Origin: Bacteroidales bacterium
GTDB lineage: Bacteria; Bacteroidota; Bacteroidia; Bacteroidales; UBA7960
Length of the DNA: 40,242 bases
Direction of reading: 5' to 3'
NCBI GenBank assembly: GCA_019429055.1
Contig: JAHYJP010000017.1
Span: 1 to 40,242, forward strand
Shown here: one piece after another, positions 8,109 through 15,924 of the stretch
How positions within the stretch are numbered: the first letter of the stretch is position 1
Layout: the number at the start of each line of letters is the position of its first letter
Position numbers and translations under genes: made by a program
The notes under the pieces: model-generated
Databases searched by the model: none
The model's input: the letters and a program-made list of their open reading frames with translations, nothing else
Told to the model about the DNA's origin: nothing

Positions 8109-9023
8109 TTAAATTTCAAAAGCCACCAGATCAACAAACTCCTGCAGACGTTTTTTAATATCCTGTTGGCTGAGTTCTGTAAGTCTGTCGGTTCCGAATT
8201 TTTCAACAGTAAAACTTGCCATTGCCGATCCGTAAATAATACCGCGTTTCATATTTTCGAAGCTGGTATCATTTGTTTTGGCAATATATCCCATAAATCC
8301 GCCGGCAAAAGTATCACCTGCACCGGTGGGGTCAAATACATCTTCGAGCGGCATAGCCGGAGCATGAAAGATCTTGTTTTCGTGGAACAGTAAAGCACCG
8401 TGCTCTCCTTTTTTCACGATCAGGAAACGCGGACCCATGGTAAGGATCTTTTTGGCCGCTTTTACCAGCGAATACTCGCCTGACAGCTGGCGTGCCTCTT
8501 CATCGTTAACCGTTAAAACATCTACCATCGATATCACATCTACCAGATCATTCAGGGCGGTATCCATCCAGAAGTTCATGGTATCCATAACGATTAGCTC
8601 AGGCCGTGGATCCATTTGTTCTATTACTCTCCGTTGTATGGCCGGGGTAAGGTTACCAAGCATAAGGTATTTGCTTTTGCGTAAATGTTCAGGTACCACG
8701 GGGTCAAAATCGGCCAGCACATTCAGATCGGTTACCAGGGTATCGCGCATGTTCATGTTTTCATGATAGCGCCCTGCCCAGAAGAAGGTTTTTCCTTCTT
8801 TAACAATGCGTAATCCGCTGGTATCGATGTTTCTCTCTTTGAAAAGATCAAGGTATTTCTGCGGAAAATCGCCACCCACCACTGATACAATACCAATATT
8901 TTCGGTAAGATGACTTGCCGCAAGGCCAATATAGGTTCCGGCGCCGCCCAGGATCTTTCCGGTTTTCCCGAAAGGAGATTCTACTTCATCAAATGCTACG
9001 GTTCCAACAATCAGTAAACTCAT
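8109..9023 (-). CDS. PfkB-family carbohydrate/nucleoside kinase
   Basis: A 304-residue ribokinase-fold kinase. The N-terminal GG pair at 26-27 (GKILGGAGTYIG) and the C-terminal PfkB signature DPTGAGDTFAGGF (231-243), with catalytic Asp237, are intact. Family members phosphorylate sugars or nucleosides using ATP. The absence of a typical ribokinase motif-1 and the sequence around residues 80-100 (AGRYHENMNMRDT) resemble uncharacterised 'PfkB family/sugar kinase' proteins in Bacteroidota, so I do not name a substrate. It lies 169 bp upstream of the EF-G-like gene on the same strand. A possible -7 box lies 26 bp upstream of the ATG. Confidence 0.88.
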   Translation of the reverse strand: MSLLIVGTVAFDEVESPFGKTGKILGGAGTYIGLAASHLTENIGIVSVVGGDFPQKYLDLFKERNIDTSGLRIVKEGKTFFWAGRYHENMNMRDTLVTDLNVLADFDPVVPEHLRKSKYLMLGNLTPAIQRRVIEQMDPRPELIVMDTMNFWMDTALNDLVDVISMVDVLTVNDEEARQLSGEYSLVKAAKKILTMGPRFLIVKKGEHGALLFHENKIFHAPAMPLEDVFDPTGAGDTFAGGFMGYIAKTNDTSFENMKRGIIYGSAMASFTVEKFGTDRLTELSQQDIKKRLQEFVDLVAFEI

Positions 9024-9048
9024 AAAATCAGCTTTTTAAAAAACAGTG

Positions 9049-9056
9049 CAAAGATA
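9049..9056 (-). promoter_or_regulatory. Candidate -7 box for the PfkB kinase gene
   Basis: The minus strand reads TATCTTTG, an exact TAnnTTTG match, 26 bp upstream of the kinase ATG. No convincing TTTG -33 element is present at the expected distance, so confidence is modest. Confidence 0.4.
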
Positions 9057-9284
9057 GGTTTTCTGTGGTAAATAGCTGGCTAATAATAAAAAATAATGTC
9101 AATAGTTTAGCCCTATTGAAGGGGTTTTTGCTTAAAAGATTTCAAAATGAGCAAATATTAAAACAATTGACTGAAAAATATAAGAACATGGTCTTAGAAT
9201 GAATACCGTAAAATAAATTATATCCTAAATTTATAAGTGTTTATATGTATTATGCAGCTTATTTATTAACCAAAACTAATGGTC

Positions 9285-10565
9285 ATGAAAAAGATTTACA
9301 TTTTAATTCTTACGGTTGCTTTGGGTACAAATCTTTTTGCACAAAACTATGAGATATATTTTGAAGCAACCGGAGAAAGTATAACATTAGATAGTGTAAA
9401 GGTTGAAAACTTAACACAAGGGACTTCTCTTACACTTAACGGGGATGATGTATTAAAACTTGTGACTCCTGTCGGAATAGGTAGTGAAACCCATAATGAT
9501 CTTCAAAAATTGGAGATGTTTCCTAATCCTATGACTACTCATGCATATTTACGAATATCTGTTCATAACAGTAGTAATATTCAGCTTGCAGTAAATGATG
9601 TATCGGGCAGAAGTTTATTGGGTTTTGAAGTTTTTCTGAATCCGGGTCTGCATACATTCAGTATCTCCGGTTTAAGGAGTGGAATATACCTGGTTCAGGT
9701 TACTGATGGCAACATATCTTATGCAACAAAGTTGATAGTTCATAGTCGTATGAAAGAACGTGCAGAGATCAGGCATATTTCTTCTGACTTAGCCTACCTT
9801 CAATCTCACAATAATAACCAGTTGAAAAATAGTACATTGGTAATTGAGATGCCATATAATGAGGGTGACAGAATTAAGTTTACAGGGATGTCGGGTAATT
9901 TTAAAACCATAACAACCCTTGTTGTAACAGAAAATACCACTATCATATTTGATTTTATGGAATGCAGAGATGCAGATAATAATCATTATGCTATAGTTGC
10001 AATTGGCTCACAGATCTGGATGGCAGAAAACCTTGCCACAATCCATTTCAACGACAGTACTCCTATACCCCTTGTAACAGATGTTGATATCTGGTCAACC
10101 CTGACTACTCCTGCCTATTGCTGGTATAACAATGACTCATTACTAAACAGGGATCCTTACGGTGCATTATACAACTGGTTTGTGGTTGACACATTAAGCA
10201 ATGGAAATAAAAACATCTGTCCGGTTGGCTGGCATGTGCCCACATCATCCGAGTGGGTAGATCTGCTAACATATTTGGGTGGAACATTATCTGCCGGTGG
10301 AAAGCTTAAAGAAACCGGGACCGCAAGCTGGTATAGTCCAAACAAAGGTGCTTCAAACGAATCTGGATTTACAGCTCGCGGATCAGGATGGCGTAACAAG
10401 ATGGGTTCTTATAATCATTTGAAAATTTATGGCTGCTGGTGGAGTATAACCCAGCAAAACGAAACAGATAGCAGGTATTTGGAAATGTTTTATAATCAAT
10501 CCTCTGCCTTTATTTACTCCTGGGATAAAGAGTCTGGATTTTCTGTCCGGTGTTTAAAGGATTGA
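9285..10565 (+). CDS. Secreted FISUMP-domain protein with internal T9SS-like domain
   Basis: About 426 residues, starting at the ATG that gives MKKIYILIL; an in-frame ATG lies two codons upstream at 9279. An N-terminal signal peptide ends near the LFAQ site (about residue 20). Residues about 75-155 form a T9SS type A-like C-terminal domain (LEMFPNPM, then SGLRSGIYLVQV), but here it is followed by more than 250 further residues. The C-terminal half (about 225-426) is a Fibrobacter succinogenes major paralogous (FISUMP) domain: YAIVAIGSQIWMAENL, YGALYNWF, CPVGWHVPTSSEW, WWSIT and FSVRCLKD. FISUMP proteins are secreted or surface proteins of unknown function. A strong terminator follows. No promoter was identified in the 255-bp AT-rich gap upstream. 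Confidence 0.82.
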   Translation: MKKIYILILTVALGTNLFAQNYEIYFEATGESITLDSVKVENLTQGTSLTLNGDDVLKLVTPVGIGSETHNDLQKLEMFPNPMTTHAYLRISVHNSSNIQLAVNDVSGRSLLGFEVFLNPGLHTFSISGLRSGIYLVQVTDGNISYATKLIVHSRMKERAEIRHISSDLAYLQSHNNNQLKNSTLVIEMPYNEGDRIKFTGMSGNFKTITTLVVTENTTIIFDFMECRDADNNHYAIVAIGSQIWMAENLATIHFNDSTPIPLVTDVDIWSTLTTPAYCWYNNDSLLNRDPYGALYNWFVVDTLSNGNKNICPVGWHVPTSSEWVDLLTYLGGTLSAGGKLKETGTASWYSPNKGASNESGFTARGSGWRNKMGSYNHLKIYGCWWSITQQNETDSRYLEMFYNQSSAFIYSWDKESGFSVRCLKD

Positions 10566-10603
10566 TGATTTGTCAGATACTTCCTTAACTTAATTTGTTT
10601 TTC

Positions 10604-10653
10604 AACCCCGGTATAATAAAACCATTTTTTTGGTTCAGCAACCGGGGTTTTTT
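10604..10653 (+). terminator. Intrinsic terminator of the FISUMP gene
   Basis: AACCCCGG (10604-10611) pairs with CCGGGGTT (10642-10649), followed by a T tract. An inner AACCA/TGGTT pair may extend the structure. It starts 38 bp after the FISUMP stop codon. The rest of the 323-bp gap (10654-10888) is AT-rich and holds only the candidate -7 box listed separately. Confidence 0.85.
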
Positions 10654-10807
10654 TCTTCCTGCCCAATACATCGGTAATATTTTATCAAATAGCCTTAAAA
10701 AACGATATGATTAAAAATTATAATCAACCGACCCAGAGTTTAAACAATCGACCATATATCATAAGTTTTTGATTTTGTATTGATATGCATGATCTTGGGT
10801 TAAGAGA

Positions 10808-10815
10808 TAAATTTG
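10808..10815 (+). promoter_or_regulatory. Candidate -7 box for the 188-residue lipoprotein gene
   Basis: TAAATTTG matches TAnnTTTG exactly and lies 74 bp upstream of the ATG at 10889. Possible TTG/TTTG elements upstream sit at 25 and 30 bp spacing rather than about 20, so only the -7 box is supported. Confidence 0.4.
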
Positions 10816-10888
10816 TTCTATCAAAAAGAGAAGAAAAGAGACTGAATATTTTTTAGTCTCTTAATGTCAAACCCAAAAACCAAAAGCG

Positions 10889-11455
10889 ATGAAAACACTA
10901 TCAAAAATTTTGCTTTGCCTGGCATGTGTTATGCTGATGGCAAGTTGTGAAAAGGAAAAACCGGTTTATCTCTCTGGAGAACAACCGGATCTTTACCAGG
11001 TTTTTACTGCAGATTTTACAGTCTGGGAACATTCCGTAGTTCCTGCTGGCAGCACTTGTCAGCTTACATGGGAAGGCAATGGTTATTCAGATTGTATCGG
11101 ATCATTCAGGGTAGAAATAACCCTTAACTGTAATATGGCATCCGGTGAATTTTGTGATCTGAATGGATCTTTTATTGCAGATGACGACAGTGAACTTTTC
11201 TTCCAGATCAGTGAAGGAAAAATTTTACCGAATTCTGGCGAAGGCTGCGATTATTACGAGGGCTATTTTAATGATCCGGCTGAAATAACAGGCGGAACGG
11301 GCCAGTTTGTTTATGTGACCGGAAGTTTTTGTCCCAATGCTTTCATTCACAATAAAAAGAATGAGAATGACACATGGTTCGCCAAATTTTTATGTGAAGG
11401 GAAAATATTCAATTTTTATCGTTCCGATAAAGATCATATTTATCCTGAATTATGA
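10889..11455 (+). CDS. Predicted small secreted lipoprotein, unknown function
   Basis: A 188-residue protein with a lipoprotein signal peptide: MKTLSK, a hydrophobic stretch, then the lipobox LMASC with the modified cysteine at about residue 20. It should be processed by LspA and anchored in an outer or inner membrane. The mature part has six or more cysteines (for example about residues 60, 71, 80, 88 and 124). It also has an ITGGTGQFVYVTGSF segment near 137-152, resembling the 'TGGTGxFxxxTGS' turn found in several secreted beta-barrel-like proteins. I cannot assign a family. It stands alone between two terminators. Confidence 0.7.
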   Translation: MKTLSKILLCLACVMLMASCEKEKPVYLSGEQPDLYQVFTADFTVWEHSVVPAGSTCQLTWEGNGYSDCIGSFRVEITLNCNMASGEFCDLNGSFIADDDSELFFQISEGKILPNSGEGCDYYEGYFNDPAEITGGTGQFVYVTGSFCPNAFIHNKKNENDTWFAKFLCEGKIFNFYRSDKDHIYPEL

Positions 11456-11504
11456 TTCAATGAATTAATATTAATTGTATAATTCGTTGAAATTCCTCTG
11501 CTAT

Positions 11505-11560
11505 CTCTCCCCGTAATCCTGATATTTTTTTTCAGGCTTATGGGGAGAGGTGGTGTTTTT
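11505..11560 (+). terminator. Intrinsic terminator after the lipoprotein gene
   Basis: An 18-bp stem with two mismatches joins ctctccccgtaatcctga (11505-11522) to tcaggcttatggggagag (11532-11549) across a T-rich loop, followed by gtggtgttttt. It is 50 bp after the stop codon and isolates the lipoprotein from the regulator downstream. Confidence 0.8.
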
Positions 11561-11599
11561 ATTTGTCTAATTCTCCCGGCCATGTTTTTTTAACGATAA

Positions 11600-11994
11600 T
11601 ATTTCGTAAATTTAACATGAATATTGTCACTGAAAATCAGGGACATGATACCTGGGACTGGCAACGAGAAGGAGCTTCTGGAGAGGCTCACCCAAATTAC
11701 CCTTGAAAATCTGGAAAACGAAAACTTCGGGGGAACAGAATTGGCTATGCATGCCGGAATGAGTATTTCCACCCTGAACCGGCGATTGCACAAAATTACA
11801 TCCAAACCCACCAGCCAGTTTATCCGCGAGATCCGGTTGAAAAAAGCCAAGGAACTCCTGATGCAGCAAACCGATACTGCTGCCGAAGTTGCCTGGAAAG
11901 TGGGTTTTGGCAGCCCGGCATATTTCAGCAAATGTTTTCATGATTTTTATGGATTTCCGCCGGGGGAAGTTAAAAAAAGAATGGAGGAAGGGAT
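11600..11994 (+). repeat. Direct repeat copy 1 (HTH-coding segment of regulator 1)
   Basis: About 395 bp, covering the leader and the first 120 or so codons of the first regulator, recur at 13705-14098. By eye I count only about 20-25 differences over roughly 380 aligned bases. Similarity stops abruptly just after the HTH-coding part. Confidence 0.9.
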
Positions 11995-13639
11995 TCCTTT
12001 TGAATTAAAATCAGAACCGGAACTTTTGCCGGATAATGAGAAAACAATAAAAGTTATCAGGGAAAGGGTGTTCAGTAAAAAAATGCTTTTACAATCTGTT
12101 GCCGTTATTATTGTAATATCACTGGTATGGCTTCTTTATAACTTTCTGATTAAAGCAAATTATATCCAGAATACTTCCTCCCGGGAGAGTCAGGAGTTGT
12201 CTATCGTTGTACTTCCTTTCAAAAATTTTAGCGATGATCCTAAGAATCAATATTTTGCTGATGGCTTAATGGAAGATATCCTGAACAATTTGTTCAGGAT
12301 AACTGCGCTCAGGGTGGTTTCAAGGACCACTGCCGATCAATTCAGGGAAACCAATCTTTCTACCCGCGAAATAGCAAAAGAATTAAAAGTAAATTATGTT
12401 TTAGAAGGGAGCGTACGCAGGTACGAAGACAAAGCCCGAATAACTGTGCAGCTGATTGACGCGTGGAGCGACGAGCATTTATGGTCATCGAGTTTCGACA
12501 GAGAACTAACAGATATCATGGGTATTCAAAGCGATGTTGCATTGCGGGTAGCGCAGGAATTGAACATGGTTCTTTCTGAAAGTGAAATTAAACAAATTGA
12601 AAAGATCTCAACAAATAGCCCGGAGGCTTATGATTATTATCTCAGAGCCCGGTTTTTGCTCCATAAAGCCAACAGCTTCCATCGCGCCGACTTTGACCGT
12701 ACAGGAGTATTGAATTGCATTCCATATTATGAAAAAGCCATTGCCGCCGACTCAACCTTTGCCGAAGCTTATGCAGGTTTGGCCAACGCCTGGTTTAACC
12801 TTTCAGCATGGGGATTTTTACCGTCATACGAAGGCTTTACAAAAGCAGGAATATACAGCAAGAAAGCTCTTGAATACGATCCGTATAGTGCCGAGGCACA
12901 TGCAGTAACAGGAGCTCTTTTCATTTGGGGAGGAGGGCGCAATATTGAGGAAGGAAGTAAAGAACTAAAAATGGCGGTTGACCTGAATCCCCATTTTCCC
13001 ACGGCACACCAATGGTATGCTCAATCCTTAATGATTACCGGCCCGATTGAAGAAGCCCGTTTTCATGTTAACCGCGCACTGGAACTGGAACCTTACTTTT
13101 GGGTGGTGCAAAACCTGAGTGCATGGATATATTATTTTGAAGAAGAATATGAAAAAGCTATTGAAACTAGCAAAATAGCCCGTGACCTGAATCCCGGATT
13201 TAGCAGCAACAGCTGGCTGTTTGTTTTAAACTATGCTAAACTGGGCGAAGGGGACAAGATGTTAAAGGAGCTTCAGGTCATTATTAAAAGATATACACAA
13301 GATGAAACATATCTTGATGAAATTCAAATTGCTTATAATGAAAATGGGATAGATGGAATTTTCATCTGGCTTGATGATGTCAATCAAAACAAACCCATCC
13401 CGGTTGAAGGGATGGATGGTCACCCCTTTTTCAGTGCATGGTGGAATGCCATATTGGGTAACAAAAATGAAGCTGTTTTCTGGCTTGAACGAACACTGGA
13501 AGATCCGCGTCCACTGGGCCACTATTCAAACCTGATTACCACCAATCCCGATTTTGATTTACTTCGCGACGATCCCCGTTTTCTTGTTATTTTGGAAAAA
13601 TTTGGTCTGACTCCCTATCATAAAAGAAAAGTTATTTAA
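11624..13639 (+). CDS. Transmembrane one-component regulator (AraC HTH-TM-TolB/FlgO-like-TPR), copy 1
   Basis: A 671-residue protein. Residues about 20-118 are an AraC-type helix-turn-helix domain (IRLKKAKELL, AAEVAWKVGFGSPAYFSKCFHDFYGFPPGEV). Residues 154-176 form one transmembrane helix, so the C-terminal part should be periplasmic. Residues about 192-312 are a TolB-N/FlgO-like module (IVVLPFKNFSDD, YFADGLMEDI, NYVLEGSVRR, VQLIDAWSDEHLWS). TPR-like helical pairs run from about 325 to 660. This ToxR/CadC-like layout suggests a membrane-bound sensor-regulator. The start is TTG at 11624: the frame is closed just upstream, and the only early in-frame ATG is 11645. An ATG at 11617 is out of frame. 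Its ligand and targets are unknown. It is paired with a paralogue 89 bp downstream. Confidence 0.82.
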   Translation: MSLKIRDMIPGTGNEKELLERLTQITLENLENENFGGTELAMHAGMSISTLNRRLHKITSKPTSQFIREIRLKKAKELLMQQTDTAAEVAWKVGFGSPAYFSKCFHDFYGFPPGEVKKRMEEGIPFELKSEPELLPDNEKTIKVIRERVFSKKMLLQSVAVIIVISLVWLLYNFLIKANYIQNTSSRESQELSIVVLPFKNFSDDPKNQYFADGLMEDILNNLFRITALRVVSRTTADQFRETNLSTREIAKELKVNYVLEGSVRRYEDKARITVQLIDAWSDEHLWSSSFDRELTDIMGIQSDVALRVAQELNMVLSESEIKQIEKISTNSPEAYDYYLRARFLLHKANSFHRADFDRTGVLNCIPYYEKAIAADSTFAEAYAGLANAWFNLSAWGFLPSYEGFTKAGIYSKKALEYDPYSAEAHAVTGALFIWGGGRNIEEGSKELKMAVDLNPHFPTAHQWYAQSLMITGPIEEARFHVNRALELEPYFWVVQNLSAWIYYFEEEYEKAIETSKIARDLNPGFSSNSWLFVLNYAKLGEGDKMLKELQVIIKRYTQDETYLDEIQIAYNENGIDGIFIWLDDVNQNKPIPVEGMDGHPFFSAWWNAILGNKNEAVFWLERTLEDPRPLGHYSNLITTNPDFDLLRDDPRFLVILEKFGLTPYHKRKVI

Positions 13640-13704
13640 TTAAGCCAAAACAATTTAAAACAAGCTTTTGAGCATTATTTTACTACCTGCATCACGTGTG
13701 ATAT

Positions 13705-14098
13705 TATTTCGTAAATTTAACATGAATATTGTCACTGAAAATCAGGGACATGATAGCTGGCACTGGCAAAGAGAAGGAGCTTCTGGAGAGGCTCACCCAA
13801 ATTACCCTTGAAAATCTGGAAAACGAAAATTTCGGGGGAACAGAATTGGCTTTGCATGCCGGGATGAGTATTTCCACCCTGAACCGTCGATTGCATAAAA
13901 TTACATCCAAACCCACCAGCCTGTTTATCCGCGAGATCCGGTTGAAAAAAGCTATGGAGCTGCTGATGCAGCAAACCGATACTGCTGCCGAAGTTGCCTG
14001 GAAAGTAGGTTTTGGCAGCCCTGCTTATTTCAGCAAATGTTTTCATGATTTTTATGGTTTTCCGCCCGGAGAAGTAAGAAAAAGAATGGAAGAAGGAA
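13705..14098 (+). repeat. Direct repeat copy 2 (HTH-coding segment of regulator 2)
   Basis: The second copy of the approximately 395-bp segment at 11600-11994, offset by 2105 bp. It includes the same leader word (atttcgtaaatttaacatg), the same TTG start and the same HTH. Downstream of the HTH the two genes are no longer alignable at the DNA level. Confidence 0.9.
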
Positions 14099-15921
14099 TA
14101 CTTCCCGTATCAGACGAATCTCCTGCTACTGATGAAGCAAATGAAGTTTCATTAACGTCAGAAAAGTTTAAAAAACCTTACCAGGTTTCAATATTCATTG
14201 GCTTGAGCGCATTGATCATTGGAGTTGCTTTTTTTTTCCTTGCTCAAAGGGCTTATTTCAGCTATCAACGGGTAGATCAGGAAAAATCAATCGCTGTGCT
14301 TCCATTCAAAAATCTCAGCAGTGAGGAAGGCAGCCAGTATTTTGCTGACGGAATCATGGAAGATATTCTCAATCATCTTTTCCGGATTGGGGACCTGAAA
14401 GTAATATCGCGCACCACATCAGAGCGCTTCCGTGACAGTGAACTTTCCACCACCGAAATTGCCAGAAGTATAGGAGTAAATTATTTGCTCGAAGGAAGTG
14501 TAAGAAAGCAGGGCGACCAGGTGCGCATTAGCGTGCAGTTGATCGACGGAAAGAGAGACCGCCATTTGTGGTCAGAAAATTATGACCGTAAAATCGCCGA
14601 TATCTTTTTTATCCAAAGTGAAATTGCTCAAACCATAGCCCGTGAGCTTAAAGCTGCTATTACGCCACTGGAAAAAACCCTGATAGAAAAGGCGCCTACC
14701 GAAAATATGGAGGCTTACAATTATTATCTGATCGGGAATAATTACTCTGGGCGAAGCTATGATGAACAGGATTACTCCATAGCCATTTCAATGTACACAA
14801 AAGCCATTGAGCTGGATCCTGGGTTTGCCCTTGCCTTTACAAGACTGTCCATATGTCATTCAGCCATGTATTGGTTTCACTTCGACCGTAATTATGACCG
14901 GGTCAGAAAATCCAGGGAAGCAATAGATTCAGCCATCAGACTGGATCCTGAACTTACTGAAATTCACGTGGCTCTTGGATACTATTACTACTGGTGTTTG
15001 CTTGATTATCAAAAAGCCCTGGCAGAATTTTCGCTTGCAGAAAAAAGACTTCGGAACCACCCTGAATGCATTATGAAGAAAGCTTGTGTTTACAGAAGGG
15101 CAGGTGACTGGAGATCCGCCAGGGAGTATTTTTTATTGGCATACGAACTTGATCCCGGATCAACACAAATTGCTCACAATACTGCAGCAACTCTTTTCCT
15201 TCTGGGTGAATTCAAGCAGGCTGAAGATTTTTATAATAAAGCATCTTTACTTAGCCCAACATTTATTGAACCCTACTACTATAAATGCCTGATATACCTG
15301 AAATGGAAGGGCAATACCGTTCAGGCAAGGGAAGAAATTCATGAAGCTTTGAAATACAGGGAAGGAGCAAATCACCCGCTCATTTTTGAAATGGCAGCCC
15401 TATTGGATTTTTATGATGGGCATTACCAAGAAGCCATCTCCTTTTTACAATCCCGGGATATTGAAATTATTGGAAACCAGTTCTTTTACCATCATAAATC
15501 CTTTCACATTGCAAATATTTACAGGATTATGGGGGAAATGGATTTGGCCAGGTATTATTATGATTCTGCCCGCATTTCTCTTGAAATGAGGTTGGATGAA
15601 AATCCTGAAGACTCAAGGCTTTACAGCTCACTGGGAAAAGTTTATGCTGGCATAGGGATAAAGGAGCAAGCAATTGATTTTGGGAAAAAAGGGGTGGAGT
15701 TGATGCCTGTTGAAAAAGAAGCATACAGGGGCATTTTTCGCGTAGAAGATTTAGCAAGGATTTATGTAATGACCGGTGAATATCACGAAGCCATAAAGCA
15801 ACTGGAATACTTGCTATCTGTGCCAGGTACCCTGTCCGTAAAACTGCTTTTGTTGGACCCCACCTGGGAGCCTTTATGGAATTTACCCGAATTTAAAACA
15901 CTCGCCGGTAAGTATAACTGA
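13729..15921 (+). CDS. Transmembrane one-component regulator (AraC HTH-TM-TolB/FlgO-like-TPR), copy 2
   Basis: A 730-residue paralogue of the preceding gene with the same layout: AraC HTH (about 20-118), TM helix (about 155-178), TolB/FlgO-like module (about 190-312: IAVLPFKNLSSEE, YFADGIMEDI, NYLLEGSVRK, VQLIDGKRDRHLWS) and TPR units (about 330-720). The HTH differs from copy 1 at only a few residues, with recognition-helix regions identical, whereas the TPR half is unrelated in detail. It begins at TTG 13729 in the same sequence context as copy 1. It ends three bases before the convergent end of glmS, with no terminator visible between. Sharing a DNA target with copy 1 while sensing something else is an inference. 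Confidence 0.82.
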   Translation: MSLKIRDMIAGTGKEKELLERLTQITLENLENENFGGTELALHAGMSISTLNRRLHKITSKPTSLFIREIRLKKAMELLMQQTDTAAEVAWKVGFGSPAYFSKCFHDFYGFPPGEVRKRMEEGILPVSDESPATDEANEVSLTSEKFKKPYQVSIFIGLSALIIGVAFFFLAQRAYFSYQRVDQEKSIAVLPFKNLSSEEGSQYFADGIMEDILNHLFRIGDLKVISRTTSERFRDSELSTTEIARSIGVNYLLEGSVRKQGDQVRISVQLIDGKRDRHLWSENYDRKIADIFFIQSEIAQTIARELKAAITPLEKTLIEKAPTENMEAYNYYLIGNNYSGRSYDEQDYSIAISMYTKAIELDPGFALAFTRLSICHSAMYWFHFDRNYDRVRKSREAIDSAIRLDPELTEIHVALGYYYYWCLLDYQKALAEFSLAEKRLRNHPECIMKKACVYRRAGDWRSAREYFLLAYELDPGSTQIAHNTAATLFLLGEFKQAEDFYNKASLLSPTFIEPYYYKCLIYLKWKGNTVQAREEIHEALKYREGANHPLIFEMAALLDFYDGHYQEAISFLQSRDIEIIGNQFFYHHKSFHIANIYRIMGEMDLARYYYDSARISLEMRLDENPEDSRLYSSLGKVYAGIGIKEQAIDFGKKGVELMPVEKEAYRGIFRVEDLARIYVMTGEYHEAIKQLEYLLSVPGTLSVKLLLLDPTWEPLWNLPEFKTLAGKYN

Positions 15922-15924
15922 AAC

